From positions 1-34,199 of the forward strand of contig JAICSX010000023.1 of the NCBI GenBank assembly GCA_025936675.1: a stretch of 34,199 nucleotides of DNA. The letters run 5' to 3'. A program made the position numbers and the translations under genes. The notes under the pieces are model-generated. The model was not told the origin of the DNA and did no database searches. It saw nothing but the letters and a program-made list of their open reading frames with translations. Positions 8,821 through 16,528 of this stretch are shown piece after piece; within the stretch, counting starts at the first letter, position 1, and each line of letters opens with the position of its first letter. The stretch is from Sphingomonas sp. GTDB lineage: Bacteria; Pseudomonadota; Alphaproteobacteria; Sphingomonadales; Sphingomonadaceae.

Positions 8821-8978
8821 CCCTCGACGTCGGGACCATGTTCGGCAACGATCGTCCGTTGGTGCTGATGAGCGCCTCAAATGTCGCTTGTTTGCGCAAT
8901 GCCCTCAGGCCGTATCCTGAGCAGATGGCGGCCGCTGGTCGGCCAGTGAACTGGACGTGCCGGGTAGTTATCGAATGA
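8817..8978 (+). CDS. Small unknown protein, 53 residues, coupled on both sides
   Basis: A short open frame fills the gap between two larger genes. Its ATG (8817) overlaps the stop of the double glycosyltransferase as ATGA, and its own TGA (8976-8978) overlaps an ATG at 8975 that fits the next gene, again as ATGA. Such exact linkage at both ends is the same style as the rest of the operon and is unlikely by chance. The product starts MTLDVGTMFGNDRPLVLMSA and ends NWTCRVVIE. It has two Cys, no signal peptide and no clear membrane segment, and I recognise no family. It could be a small partner protein, the remnant of a longer gene, or a translated spacer that carries ribosomes to the next gene. 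No strong ribosome-binding site precedes it, so translation would rely on coupling. Confidence 0.55.
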   Translation: MTLDVGTMFGNDRPLVLMSASNVACLRNALRPYPEQMAAAGRPVNWTCRVVIE

Positions 8979-9862
8979 CCATTATGACGGAAGTACCAAC
9001 GTCATTGCCTTCGATTGCCGTTGGGCCTGCTCCGGGTCGAAAGCCAAAGGGCCGGCGCATTGTCCTGTTCGGTGACAGCCACAGTCACGCCGTTCAACGG
9101 GCGATCGACAAACGCATCGGCAAGGGGCTTCCTGTCCCGATTGTCGCCTATCGGCTGCTGAAGGAAAAAGGCGAGAAGCCGGCGGGAACTTCGCTCCTCT
9201 CGCGCTTCCTTCCGCGCGTTCGCCGCCGCAGGGCAACAACGACACAGCTCGGTGACATCACCCTTGAGGAATTTCTCAAGATAGCCCGCAAGCTAGGTCC
9301 GGACGACGTTGTGCTCTCGATGATTGGAGGCAACCAGCATGCCGTCTTCAGCACCATCCAGCATCCGCGGCCATTCGACTTTTTCACTCCGGAGTTGAAA
9401 TCGGCGCTACAGGGTGAGATCGAAATCGTGCCGTACCGGGCCTTCGAAGAGGTATTTGCCAAGGGCCTTCGCAAGGGTGATGGCCAATCGATCAAGGCCT
9501 TGAGAGCTGCGACGACGGCCCGGGTCGTGCATATCATCCCGCCACCGCCGAAGGCAGATAACGCGCATATCGAGCGGCACCATGAATCCTTGTTCGCTAA
9601 GGACGGCCTCGCGAACCATGGCGTTTCGCCACCGGAACTGCGGCTGAAATTCTGGAATCTTCAAACCCAGGTGCTCGGGGCCCTGTGCGGTGAGATTGAC
9701 GTGGAGCTAATGATGCCGCCGGAGCGAACCGTCGACGAAAGCGGGTTCCTGCGCCCTGAATTCTATGCCCGGGATGCGACGCACGGCAACTGGCGGTACG
9801 GCGAACGAGTGCTGCGCGAAATCGAGAAGCGGTTTCTCGCCGAGCCGGCCAACAAATCGTGA
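8975..9862 (+). CDS. SGNH-hydrolase-like protein (putative esterase or acyltransferase)
   Basis: With the ATG at 8975 the product has 295 residues; a second ATG at 8984 and a GTG at 8957 are alternatives. I prefer 8975 because it makes an ATGA overlap with the small gene before it. The protein shows the SGNH catalytic blocks: LFGDSHSHA (G33, D34, S35) with the nucleophile Ser, GGN at 118-120, and DATHGN with D267 and H270 as the last two members of the triad. No signal peptide is seen, so it should act in the cytoplasm. In a capsule locus such enzymes usually add or remove acetyl or other acyl groups on sugars; the substrate is unknown. Its stop overlaps the GTG of the next gene (GTGA). Confidence 0.75.
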   Translation: MTIMTEVPTSLPSIAVGPAPGRKPKGRRIVLFGDSHSHAVQRAIDKRIGKGLPVPIVAYRLLKEKGEKPAGTSLLSRFLPRVRRRRATTTQLGDITLEEFLKIARKLGPDDVVLSMIGGNQHAVFSTIQHPRPFDFFTPELKSALQGEIEIVPYRAFEEVFAKGLRKGDGQSIKALRAATTARVVHIIPPPPKADNAHIERHHESLFAKDGLANHGVSPPELRLKFWNLQTQVLGALCGEIDVELMMPPERTVDESGFLRPEFYARDATHGNWRYGERVLREIEKRFLAEPANKS

Positions 9863-10938
9863 GTCGGATGAACGATCATCCTTACAAGTCGCTGCCTGAG
9901 AAGGCGTTCTGGCGAAGCTCAGTGGCCGGATTGCAGCCCGGCGCGGTGGATCCCGTCGGCTTATTCGACCTCCGAATTCATCCTGAAACGAAAATTGCCA
10001 CCGCTGGCAGCTGCTTCGCACAACACATTGCACGGCACCTGAGAAAGTGCGGTTATTCCTATTATGTTGCCGAGCCGGGGCATCCCATCCTGCCCTCCTC
10101 CGTTCGTGAGCGACACAATTACGGTCTCTTCTCAGCGCGATACGGCAATATCTACACCGCGCGCCAACTTTGGCAGCTGTTCGAGAGAGCTTACGGCCGA
10201 TTCATACCAGATGAAGACGTTTGGCTGAAAGCCGAAGGCGCCTTCGTTGACCCCTTCCGGCCGACTGTCCAACCAGGCGGCTTCGTCTCGAAGGAAGAAC
10301 TGCTGGCCGACCGCGAGCAACACTTGGCGCGTGTCCGGACATTGTTCGAATCGGTCGATGTTTTCATTTTCACCTTGGGCCTGACGGAATGCTGGCGATC
10401 GCGCGTTGACGGCGCCGTTTTTCCGGTTTGTCCCGGTGTCGAAGGGGGCACCTTCGATGGTCGACGCTATGAATTCTACAACCAGCCCGTCGAAGACGTC
10501 GTCGCCGACCTGAGCGCCTTCCGCGAGGCTCTCTCCAAAATCAACTCTGGAGCGCAGATCGTTCTGACCGTCTCCCCGGTGCCGCTCATAGCAACGGCCG
10601 AAGCCGGGGCTCACGTGCTGTCCGCCACGACTTACTCGAAATCGGTGCTGCGGGTTGCAGCGGAAACGCTGCGACAAAGGTTCGACAACGTGCATTATTT
10701 TCCATCGTATGAAATCATCGCCAGCGCATTCAACCGAGGCGGCTATTACGCTGCCGATTTGCGGAACGTTGTAGAAGACGGCGTCGAACACGTGATGCGG
10801 CTGTTCATGCAGCACGCGAGCGGCGGAGTGCATTCCGAGGTGAGGTGGGAAGAACAAGAAACCGGCAAGCAGCACCTGGAAAACGCCCGGCGGTTGGTTG
10901 AAGTCGAGTGCGACGAGATCGCGCTCGACCGGGGCTGA
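9859..10938 (+). CDS. GSCFA domain protein
   Basis: A 359-residue protein with TAGSCFAQHIARHL at residues 48-61, the hallmark of the GSCFA family (S51 as possible nucleophile). The family is related to SGNH hydrolases and common in surface-polysaccharide loci; its biochemical role is largely unknown. The mid-part FIFTLGLTECW and VLTVSPVPL are also typical. Near the C-terminus the sequence reads DLRNV (D300-N303), where I would expect a D-x-x-H pair; a His follows at 311 (GVEHV). The catalytic pair may therefore be shifted or altered. Start is GTG at 9859, overlapping the stop before it as GTGA; ATG at 9868 is an alternative. It sits directly after an SGNH gene, so the two may act on the same acyl decoration. 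Confidence 0.85.
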   Translation: MSRMNDHPYKSLPEKAFWRSSVAGLQPGAVDPVGLFDLRIHPETKIATAGSCFAQHIARHLRKCGYSYYVAEPGHPILPSSVRERHNYGLFSARYGNIYTARQLWQLFERAYGRFIPDEDVWLKAEGAFVDPFRPTVQPGGFVSKEELLADREQHLARVRTLFESVDVFIFTLGLTECWRSRVDGAVFPVCPGVEGGTFDGRRYEFYNQPVEDVVADLSAFREALSKINSGAQIVLTVSPVPLIATAEAGAHVLSATTYSKSVLRVAAETLRQRFDNVHYFPSYEIIASAFNRGGYYAADLRNVVEDGVEHVMRLFMQHASGGVHSEVRWEEQETGKQHLENARRLVEVECDEIALDRG

Positions 10939-10943
10939 TCGGC

Positions 10944-12077
10944 ATGAGTGGGAAGCGCATCTTGGTTTCAGGCGGAGCCGGATTCATCGGCACGCATCTC
11001 GTACGCCGCGCAATCGACGACGGATATCAGGTCAGAATCCTCGATAACCTCTCGCCGCAGATCCACGGACTAGGAGAATTCGATCCGCCGGCCGGCGCCG
11101 AATTCATTCGGGGGGATGTGAGCCTTCGGCAGGACTGGGAGAGAGCTCTCGAGGGTGTCGACACTGTTGTCCACTTCGCTGCAGAGACCGGGACCGGCCA
11201 GTCCATGTACGAAATCGATCGCTACTACCGGGTCAATGTGCAGGGGACCGCAATTCTCTTCGATATTCTGGCGAACTGCACCAACACCGTCCGAAATGTC
11301 GTCCTTGCGTCAAGCCGTTCCGTATACGGTGAGGGCGCGTACCTCTGCCGAGGCTGCGAACCGTCAGGCGCTCGTTCCTTTCCTGCCTCGCGCTCGCCTC
11401 AACAACTCGCTGCGCACGATTGGTCGCCTCATTGCCCGTCATGCAAATCGCCGCTCGACCCGACCGCCACACACGAGGAGGATCAGCTTGCGCCAGCGTC
11501 CATCTACGCGGCGACGAAGCTGGCGCAGGAGCAACTCGTCAGGGTTGCGTGCCAGTCGTTGGGCATCGCTCATGCAATTCTGCGCTTCCAGAATGTATTC
11601 GGGGAGGGCCAATCGCTGAAGAATCCCTACACGGGCATTCTATCGATCTTCTCAACCCGCCTCCGGCTGGGCTTGCCGCTGCCGATCTTTGAAGACGGCG
11701 AGGAGACGCGTGATTTCGTGCACGTAGAAGACGTCGCTCGTGCCGTTCTCGCGTGCATCGACAAGCCGATGACGGACGGGGCAACGTTCAATGTCGGATC
11801 CGGCCGTCCAACGTCGGTGATGGAAGTGGCAACGCTGCTGTGCCAACTGATGGGCGCGGACGTCACGCCTCATATAACGGGCGAATATCGCGTAGGGGAC
11901 ATACGTCACAACTTTGCGGACATCAGCAAGATCGACCGCGCAATCGGCTTCCGACCAGCCATCAGCCTGGAAGCTGGAATGAGGCGATTCTCCGACTGGG
12001 TGACGACTCAACCAGTACCGGAAGACCTGTTGGATCAAGCAAATGCCGAGCTTAAAGCTCGGAAATTGATGGGATAA
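10944..12077 (+). CDS. NAD-dependent sugar-nucleotide epimerase with Cys4 insert (dTDP-L-rhamnose 4-epimerase-like)
   Basis: An extended short-chain dehydrogenase/reductase of 377 residues. The NAD(P) motif GGAGFIG lies at 10-16, and the catalytic YxxxK is Y188-K192 (IYAATK). The frame opens further upstream (10908) but the ATG at 10944 fits the family start MSGKRILVSGG. Between strand and active site there is an insert with four Cys, C135-x2-C138 and C164-x2-C167, probably a structural zinc ribbon. I recall this insert in epimerases of the dTDP-L-rhamnose 4-epimerase group, which make dTDP-6-deoxy-L-talose. The complete rhamnose pathway (rfbC-rfbB-rfbD-rfbA, 22800-26213) would supply that substrate. 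Substrate assignment is an inference; SDR epimerase identity is firm. Confidence 0.82.
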   Translation: MSGKRILVSGGAGFIGTHLVRRAIDDGYQVRILDNLSPQIHGLGEFDPPAGAEFIRGDVSLRQDWERALEGVDTVVHFAAETGTGQSMYEIDRYYRVNVQGTAILFDILANCTNTVRNVVLASSRSVYGEGAYLCRGCEPSGARSFPASRSPQQLAAHDWSPHCPSCKSPLDPTATHEEDQLAPASIYAATKLAQEQLVRVACQSLGIAHAILRFQNVFGEGQSLKNPYTGILSIFSTRLRLGLPLPIFEDGEETRDFVHVEDVARAVLACIDKPMTDGATFNVGSGRPTSVMEVATLLCQLMGADVTPHITGEYRVGDIRHNFADISKIDRAIGFRPAISLEAGMRRFSDWVTTQPVPEDLLDQANAELKARKLMG

Positions 12078-12081
12078 TTGA

Positions 12082-12756
12082 ATGCCCGCCGTACTCGACG
12101 AAGCCCTGCGAAGAGCATTCCCGAAAGGGGTGCCAATCCGCTTTATTCAGATCGGAGGAAACGACGGTGTCTATCAGGATCCCCTCTACGATCACCATAG
12201 ACAGGCGACGTTCGACTTCGAATGGGGCCATATATTCGAGCCTATTCCAGAATATTTCGAAAAGCTGGTCGAGAACATGCGGCCGTTCAGCTATGTGAGA
12301 TGCCATCAATGTGCAGTGGATGATGCAGAATCACGCGCGAAACGGACCTTTAGTTATATCTCGCCAGACGATGTAAAGCGCGCGGATCTTCCACCCTCTT
12401 CAATGGGCATCGGATCCTTTTCATTGAGCGCAAATGAACTGGGGAACACGCCGTATCCAGAGTCCAAATATGCCGCGGTAAAAGACTACATTCGTACGAT
12501 TGAGGTAGACACGACACCCATTTCGCTCGTTGTGCAGCAAAACTCTACAGCGAATCTGATGGTGACGGATTGCGAAGGGCATGATTTGCCCCTGGTCCAC
12601 TCAGCGATTCTTGATCATGGATTACGGCCCAAGGTGCTCCAATTCGAGAATGCTCGTTCGGGTGACGAGTTGCTGAAGCCCACTCTGCGCGGACTGAAGC
12701 TCCTCGGTTATTCAATCAGGACATCTGGCAAGGACTACATCGCGGAATTGTCGTGA
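12082..12756 (+). CDS. FkbM family methyltransferase
   Basis: A 224-residue protein starting four bases after the epimerase gene. RFIQIGGNDGV (20-30) is the SAM-binding glycine loop, HIFEPIPEYFEKL the following acidic-end strand, and NLMVTDCEGHDLPLV with PKVLQFEN the later core of FkbM-type methyltransferases (Methyltransf_21). Such enzymes O-methylate sugars or related small groups; in capsule loci they usually cap or decorate the glycan. The gene is clearly AT-richer than its neighbours (28 G+C in the 60 bases from 12301, 47%), suggesting separate acquisition. A 104-base gap follows before the next gene, so this may be the end of the tightly coupled block. Confidence 0.88.
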   Translation: MPAVLDEALRRAFPKGVPIRFIQIGGNDGVYQDPLYDHHRQATFDFEWGHIFEPIPEYFEKLVENMRPFSYVRCHQCAVDDAESRAKRTFSYISPDDVKRADLPPSSMGIGSFSLSANELGNTPYPESKYAAVKDYIRTIEVDTTPISLVVQQNSTANLMVTDCEGHDLPLVHSAILDHGLRPKVLQFENARSGDELLKPTLRGLKLLGYSIRTSGKDYIAELS

Positions 12757-12860
12757 GTGGAACTTCCGCCGCCATGATCGGCACCCGTCGCAGAAGTGCA
12801 GCGGGGCAGAGCGCGCCGATCTAACAGTTCTAAACTCATATAAAGCTCTGGAGTCGCTCA

Positions 12861-13520
12861 GTGGATAATCCGCAATACTTCGTCTTCAACGAGAACCGCG
12901 CGCTCCTCGATCAGCCGCGCACGATAATTTGCACGGGAATGGGTAGAAGCGGCACCAGCGCCGTGATGTCGTTGCTCGACTTTCTTGGAGTGTGGGTCGG
13001 TGACAATGCCCGGGTCCGCACGCGAGAGAACAAGGCACTGAAAAAAGCCCTTCACGACGACCTTCCAGCCGCTGAGGCCATGATTTCGGATTATAACGCG
13101 CAGTTCCCCGTCTGGGCGTTCAAAGCGCCAAGCCTGCGCAGAGACCTGAGTGAAGTCATTCGGCTCTTTCGCAATCCGCTGTTGATCGTGCCCCATCGCG
13201 ATATCGTTGGGATTCTCGGTCGGCTGATGGCGAGCGAAGGCAAACCCGTCACGATTGACGAGCTCTATCGTACAATCATCGGACAACGTCGCATGATCGA
13301 CCAGCTGAGATCGATCAACGCACCCCAACTTCACCTGGCATTCCCGCTGCTGACCGGATCTCAAGAAATTGCGATCCGCGCGATTGCGGATTTCGTGGGT
13401 CTAACCGTCCCGGCTGGCGACTTGCATGCGCACATGGGCCATTTTCACGCGCGGTACCTGGGGCCGCCCGGCGAAGTGGCAGCCGACAGCCCGGTCGAAA
13501 TCGGAACTGCCAAGTTGTGA
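12861..13520 (+). CDS. Small sulfotransferase-like P-loop protein
   Basis: A 219-residue protein with GMGRSGTSAV (26-35), the P-loop form used by sulfotransferases for the 5'-phosphosulfate group. Later, LLIVPHRDIVGILGRLMAS may hold the Arg/Ser pair for the 3'-phosphate. It is shorter than typical sulfotransferases (250-300). The start is GTG at 12861, preceded by a CTGGAG ribosome-binding-like sequence about eight bases upstream. No ATG is available before the P-loop. An AT-rich CATATAAAG at 12838-12846 might be an internal -10, but no -35 is seen. Possible role: sulfation of capsule sugars; a kinase-like or non-catalytic role cannot be excluded. Confidence 0.7.
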   Translation: MDNPQYFVFNENRALLDQPRTIICTGMGRSGTSAVMSLLDFLGVWVGDNARVRTRENKALKKALHDDLPAAEAMISDYNAQFPVWAFKAPSLRRDLSEVIRLFRNPLLIVPHRDIVGILGRLMASEGKPVTIDELYRTIIGQRRMIDQLRSINAPQLHLAFPLLTGSQEIAIRAIADFVGLTVPAGDLHAHMGHFHARYLGPPGEVAADSPVEIGTAKL

Positions 13521-14779
13521 TGCAATCCGATCTTTCCAGATCCGACCTCAAGAATCGCGTCGCCGAGACTCAATCGCGGATTGCGCGCGGCGATTTCGCC
13601 GGTGCGCTGGCCGGTGCCGAGGATGTGATTGCCAGCGGTCCGCATACGTCAAAGGGATGGATACTCAAGGCGCAGGCGCTTGTTGCACAACATCGGGTCA
13701 CAGAAGCGCTCCGAACCTTGGAAGAAGCGCTCGGTGCACATCCCGATGATCGCAAGGTCTTGGCGCAGGCAAGAGCGATGGCCTTCACTCATGGCCGTTT
13801 CGTCGACGCCGCCCGATACGCCCTGCGCCTGCTGATCATGGCGCCCGAAGATCGAAAAAATCATCGCATTTTGACGCAATGCTGGATGGCGACGGGTGAG
13901 TTCGACAAGCTTGGCGATTTTATCGACGGCCGCGGTCCGTTAGCCGGTGAGCAGACCTTCGGGAAAGTGGCGTATTACCGGGATTATCTACGAGTAAAGA
14001 AGGACATTCCCGAGCTTTTCGCTGCATGGCGCTATGCTGTCGAAAACGTGACGGACACGCCGCGGCCGACCGATCCGCCGGCGCAACGTGCAATCCTGAT
14101 CCAGTACTGGAGTCAGGGGACTCCGCCTCCCGACGTGCAGCTGGTCGCTTCGGCGTGGCAGAAGTTGCTCAAACAAGCGCAGATTGGCGAAACGAAGCTC
14201 TTCGATCGCGCCTCGGCCGAGCGTTGGATCACCGAGAACGCTCCCGAGTTTGCGGTGCATTTTTCGAAGGCATTTCATTTTGCTATGGAGGCCGACATCT
14301 TCAGGGTCGCTTATGCTTCCCGGCAGCCGAGCGTTTATGTCGACATCGATGCGTGGCCCTTGGAGGACACCGCTGAAATTCTGAAATTCGGCGTCCAGCA
14401 AAATCGCAGCATGCTCTACCTGCGCGCCTATACCCCTTGGCTCGGCAACGGCTTCTTCATCTCAAGCCCCGATTGCCCCTTCTTTCGTGAACTGACAGCA
14501 CAATGCATCGCCATCGATCTCGACGAATGGGCCCCGGATCGCGAGACCATTTTGAAAACCTTCGGGCCGATCCGCTATAATGACGTTCTTCTAACCCTGC
14601 TGAAGCGCAGCAGCGATTCTAAAGCCTCACAGGTCGCTGGCGTGCCGGGCTGTTCAAAACTCACACTTGACAGCGGTGAGCTTTATTTCACCCACGAGGC
14701 TGCAGTGGCCAGCATGAAGCCGCCTTTCGCTTTGGATTACAAGGCAACGGAGGACTCATGGAAAAAGATGGAGCAGTGA
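13520..14779 (+). CDS. TPR domain fused to GT32-like glycosyltransferase
   Basis: The ATG at 13520 overlaps the previous stop (TGATG); GTG at 13517 is an in-frame alternative one codon earlier. The ~419-residue product begins with helical, Ala-rich repeats (residues ~10-130, such as GWILKAQALVAQHRVTEALRTLEEAL) that look like tetratricopeptide repeats. The C-terminal ~240 residues resemble GT32-type glycosyltransferases with DxD: AILIQYWSQGTPPPDV starts the domain, FHFAMEADIFRVAYA precedes VYVDIDAWPL, where D275 and D277 form the metal-binding DxD. A predicted cytoplasmic enzyme, it likely adds a capsule sugar while the TPR part docks on partners. It ends nine bases before the end of the leftward export operon. 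Confidence 0.8.
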   Translation: MQSDLSRSDLKNRVAETQSRIARGDFAGALAGAEDVIASGPHTSKGWILKAQALVAQHRVTEALRTLEEALGAHPDDRKVLAQARAMAFTHGRFVDAARYALRLLIMAPEDRKNHRILTQCWMATGEFDKLGDFIDGRGPLAGEQTFGKVAYYRDYLRVKKDIPELFAAWRYAVENVTDTPRPTDPPAQRAILIQYWSQGTPPPDVQLVASAWQKLLKQAQIGETKLFDRASAERWITENAPEFAVHFSKAFHFAMEADIFRVAYASRQPSVYVDIDAWPLEDTAEILKFGVQQNRSMLYLRAYTPWLGNGFFISSPDCPFFRELTAQCIAIDLDEWAPDRETILKTFGPIRYNDVLLTLLKRSSDSKASQVAGVPGCSKLTLDSGELYFTHEAAVASMKPPFALDYKATEDSWKKMEQ

Positions 14780-14788
14780 CACGGAAAA

Positions 14789-14817
14789 CTAGCTGGCTGC
14801 TCCAGCCTCAGCGCTAG
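14789..14817. terminator. Hairpin between convergent operons, possible terminator
   Basis: Two nested inverted repeats: CTAGC (14789-14793) with GCTAG (14813-14817), and inside it GCTGG (14792-14796) with CCAGC (14802-14806). The rightward strand continues with TATTTTCTAT, a moderately T-rich run. The element sits just after the stop of the TPR-GT gene and overlaps the stop of the leftward oxygenase gene. It could end the rightward transcript. The two stems share bases, so only one can form at a time, and the call is weak. Confidence 0.25.
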
Positions 14818-15712
14818 TATTTTCTATCATCTCGCGGTGGAGAGCTTCCACTCTCGCGTTGAACGCCTTCGACCGATCCGCCATCGTTCGTGGGTTCACG
14901 AACCACATGTAGACCATTGCGGCCTCGCCGTAATAGATCTGGTGGGAGATCAGACGCGATTCTGCGAGCCAGACTTCACCGGGCTCGAACGCGACGCGGT
15001 GGCGGGGTTCGCGATCCATCCACTTACGGCGCGTACCGCCAAGCACTTCTCCGGTGATGAAATCGATCAGCAGATTGGGGTCCTTGCCTGCGAAGCGGCC
15101 AAGATCGTACTCGCGGTAGTGCAGCCGGACCCATTCGGGGAAGCTGTGCCCGACGTGCCAGATCCGCGGCCGGGTATCTAGGTTGGCGAATATCCGCGCC
15201 TGATGAAAGTCATCGTTGATCGAATGGTTATCCCAATGCAGATTTTCAAACATAGTGCGCGTTAAGCGGATGCTCGGGACGAAACGGAACGACTCGTAGT
15301 CAGGGAAGCAAGCTTCGAATAGCCGCAGCAGTTCGTGATGCGCCTGCTCAAGGGCGAGTGCTGCCCGATCGAATGTTGCGCGATCTCCTCGACAGATCAC
15401 GTCGTAAATTGCCTGACGTGTCGGATCTCCGAAGATGAGCCTGCCATTTCTTTCGACGGGTCGCTCACCATCGAAGAATAGCGGCGTGGTCATCTTTTTG
15501 AGCCTCTTGCGAAGCACAGGATCGTCGATGCTCTCTGTCGATTTGCTTAAGCCCGCCAGCGCTTCGAAGTCGAAATCGAGCACATAGTTTGCAAGCCGAA
15601 TTACCCGCCCGCTTTCGAAGATATCGGCTATTCCGCCCCGTTCGCGGATTTCCGCTAAGGACAGCTCTACGAAATAGTCTTCGACGGCCGGATTCCGGTC
15701 GATCAACGCCAC
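14789..15712 (-). CDS. Fe(II)/2-oxoglutarate oxygenase resembling Kdo hydroxylase (KdoO-like)
   Basis: A 307-residue protein, last gene of the leftward kpsE-kpsM-kpsT operon. LHWDN gives an HxD iron motif (H159, D161); the following QARIFANLDTRPRIWHVGHSF resembles the segment after HxD in Kdo hydroxylase (Kdo_hydroxy family), and LISHQIYYGEAAMVYMWFV supplies a distal His (H257) in a matching setting. The GTG start at 15712 is the only usual start codon after an in-frame stop at 15761, with AAAAGGGG upstream. Known KdoO enzymes hydroxylate C3 of Kdo in lipid A core. Here, 49 bases after kpsT, the natural guess is hydroxylation of a Kdo in the capsule linker or another capsule sugar. Fold assignment is moderate, substrate speculative. 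Confidence 0.62.
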   Translation of the reverse strand: MALIDRNPAVEDYFVELSLAEIRERGGIADIFESGRVIRLANYVLDFDFEALAGLSKSTESIDDPVLRKRLKKMTTPLFFDGERPVERNGRLIFGDPTRQAIYDVICRGDRATFDRAALALEQAHHELLRLFEACFPDYESFRFVPSIRLTRTMFENLHWDNHSINDDFHQARIFANLDTRPRIWHVGHSFPEWVRLHYREYDLGRFAGKDPNLLIDFITGEVLGGTRRKWMDREPRHRVAFEPGEVWLAESRLISHQIYYGEAAMVYMWFVNPRTMADRSKAFNARVEALHREMIENTSAEAGAAS

Positions 15713-15760
15713 GGGTTCACGCGCCCCTTTTCCGGTCCAGCTGCTTCCTGCGGCGCAAGA

Positions 15761-16528
15761 TCACTCTCCGGCCTCAGCTGCCAGGCGCCGGAGACGCTTC
15801 CGTTCGCGCTTGAGTTGCTCTTCCAGCTTTGGTCCATCCATCGCGGCGACCATCTGCTCGCGAGTTTCGAAAGCTTCGCCGATCAGCTGTTTGTAACGGA
15901 AGTAGACCTCTTCGAACTCTTGGTGCTCCTCCAGCTGCCCACCTTCGATGAGAAGGAAGCGATCGCAGGTGTTTTTGAGATAGCGGTGGCTGTGGGACAC
16001 GATAAGCATCGCCTTGTCATGCCGCTTCTCGAAGAGCTCGACCCGGCACCGATCACGAAACCGCTGATCACCGACTGCCATGACTTCATCGATCAGGTAG
16101 CAGTCGAAGTCGATCGTCATTGATATTGCGAAAGCGAGCCTGGCGCGCATCCCGGATGAATAAGTGCAGACCGGCTCATTGAGGTACATTCCCAGTTCCG
16201 AAAAGTCTTTCACGAACTGCAGCCGGGAATGGAAATCCACGCCATAAATTCGACAAATGAAACGGACGTTATCCGCGCCAGTCAGCGAGCCTTGGAAGCC
16301 GCCGGTGAACGCCAGCGGCCACGAGACCGCCATGTTCCGCTCGATAGTGCCCACGGAGGGCGGCTCGGCTCCGCTGATCAGCCGGATCAGCGTGGATTTC
16401 CCTGCGCCATTACGACCGAGAATCCCAACCCGCTCCCCTGGGTGGATCGTGAGTGAGATGTTGTGCAGAACTCTCCGCAGACCCACCCGCGTCGGATAGT
16501 CCTTACAAACGTTTGTCAGCCTAATCAT
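15761..16528 (-). CDS. kpsT: Capsule ABC exporter ATP-binding subunit KpsT
   Basis: A 255-residue ABC ATPase with Walker A GRNGAGKST (38-46), signature YSSGM (123-127), Walker B CYLIDE (143-148) and the H-loop SHSH (178-181 region, H179). The segment PLAFTGGFQGSLTGADN (71-87) is characteristic of the KpsT/CtrD/BexA branch that exports capsule and some O-antigens. A charged, Arg/Lys-rich C-terminal tail of about 40 residues follows the ATPase core. It energises export through KpsM across the inner membrane. Its ATG lies inside the kpsM stop (ATGA overlap, 16525-16528), so the subunits are co-translated. The assignment is firm. Confidence 0.95.
   Translation of the reverse strand: MIRLTNVCKDYPTRVGLRRVLHNISLTIHPGERVGILGRNGAGKSTLIRLISGAEPPSVGTIERNMAVSWPLAFTGGFQGSLTGADNVRFICRIYGVDFHSRLQFVKDFSELGMYLNEPVCTYSSGMRARLAFAISMTIDFDCYLIDEVMAVGDQRFRDRCRVELFEKRHDKAMLIVSHSHRYLKNTCDRFLLIEGGQLEEHQEFEEVYFRYKQLIGEAFETREQMVAAMDGPKLEEQLKRERKRLRRLAAEAGE

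Noticed and set aside
12757..12860. 104-base gap with CATATAAAG as a possible internal promoter
   Set aside because: No -35 match at usable distance and no second line of evidence; kept only as a note in the following gene.
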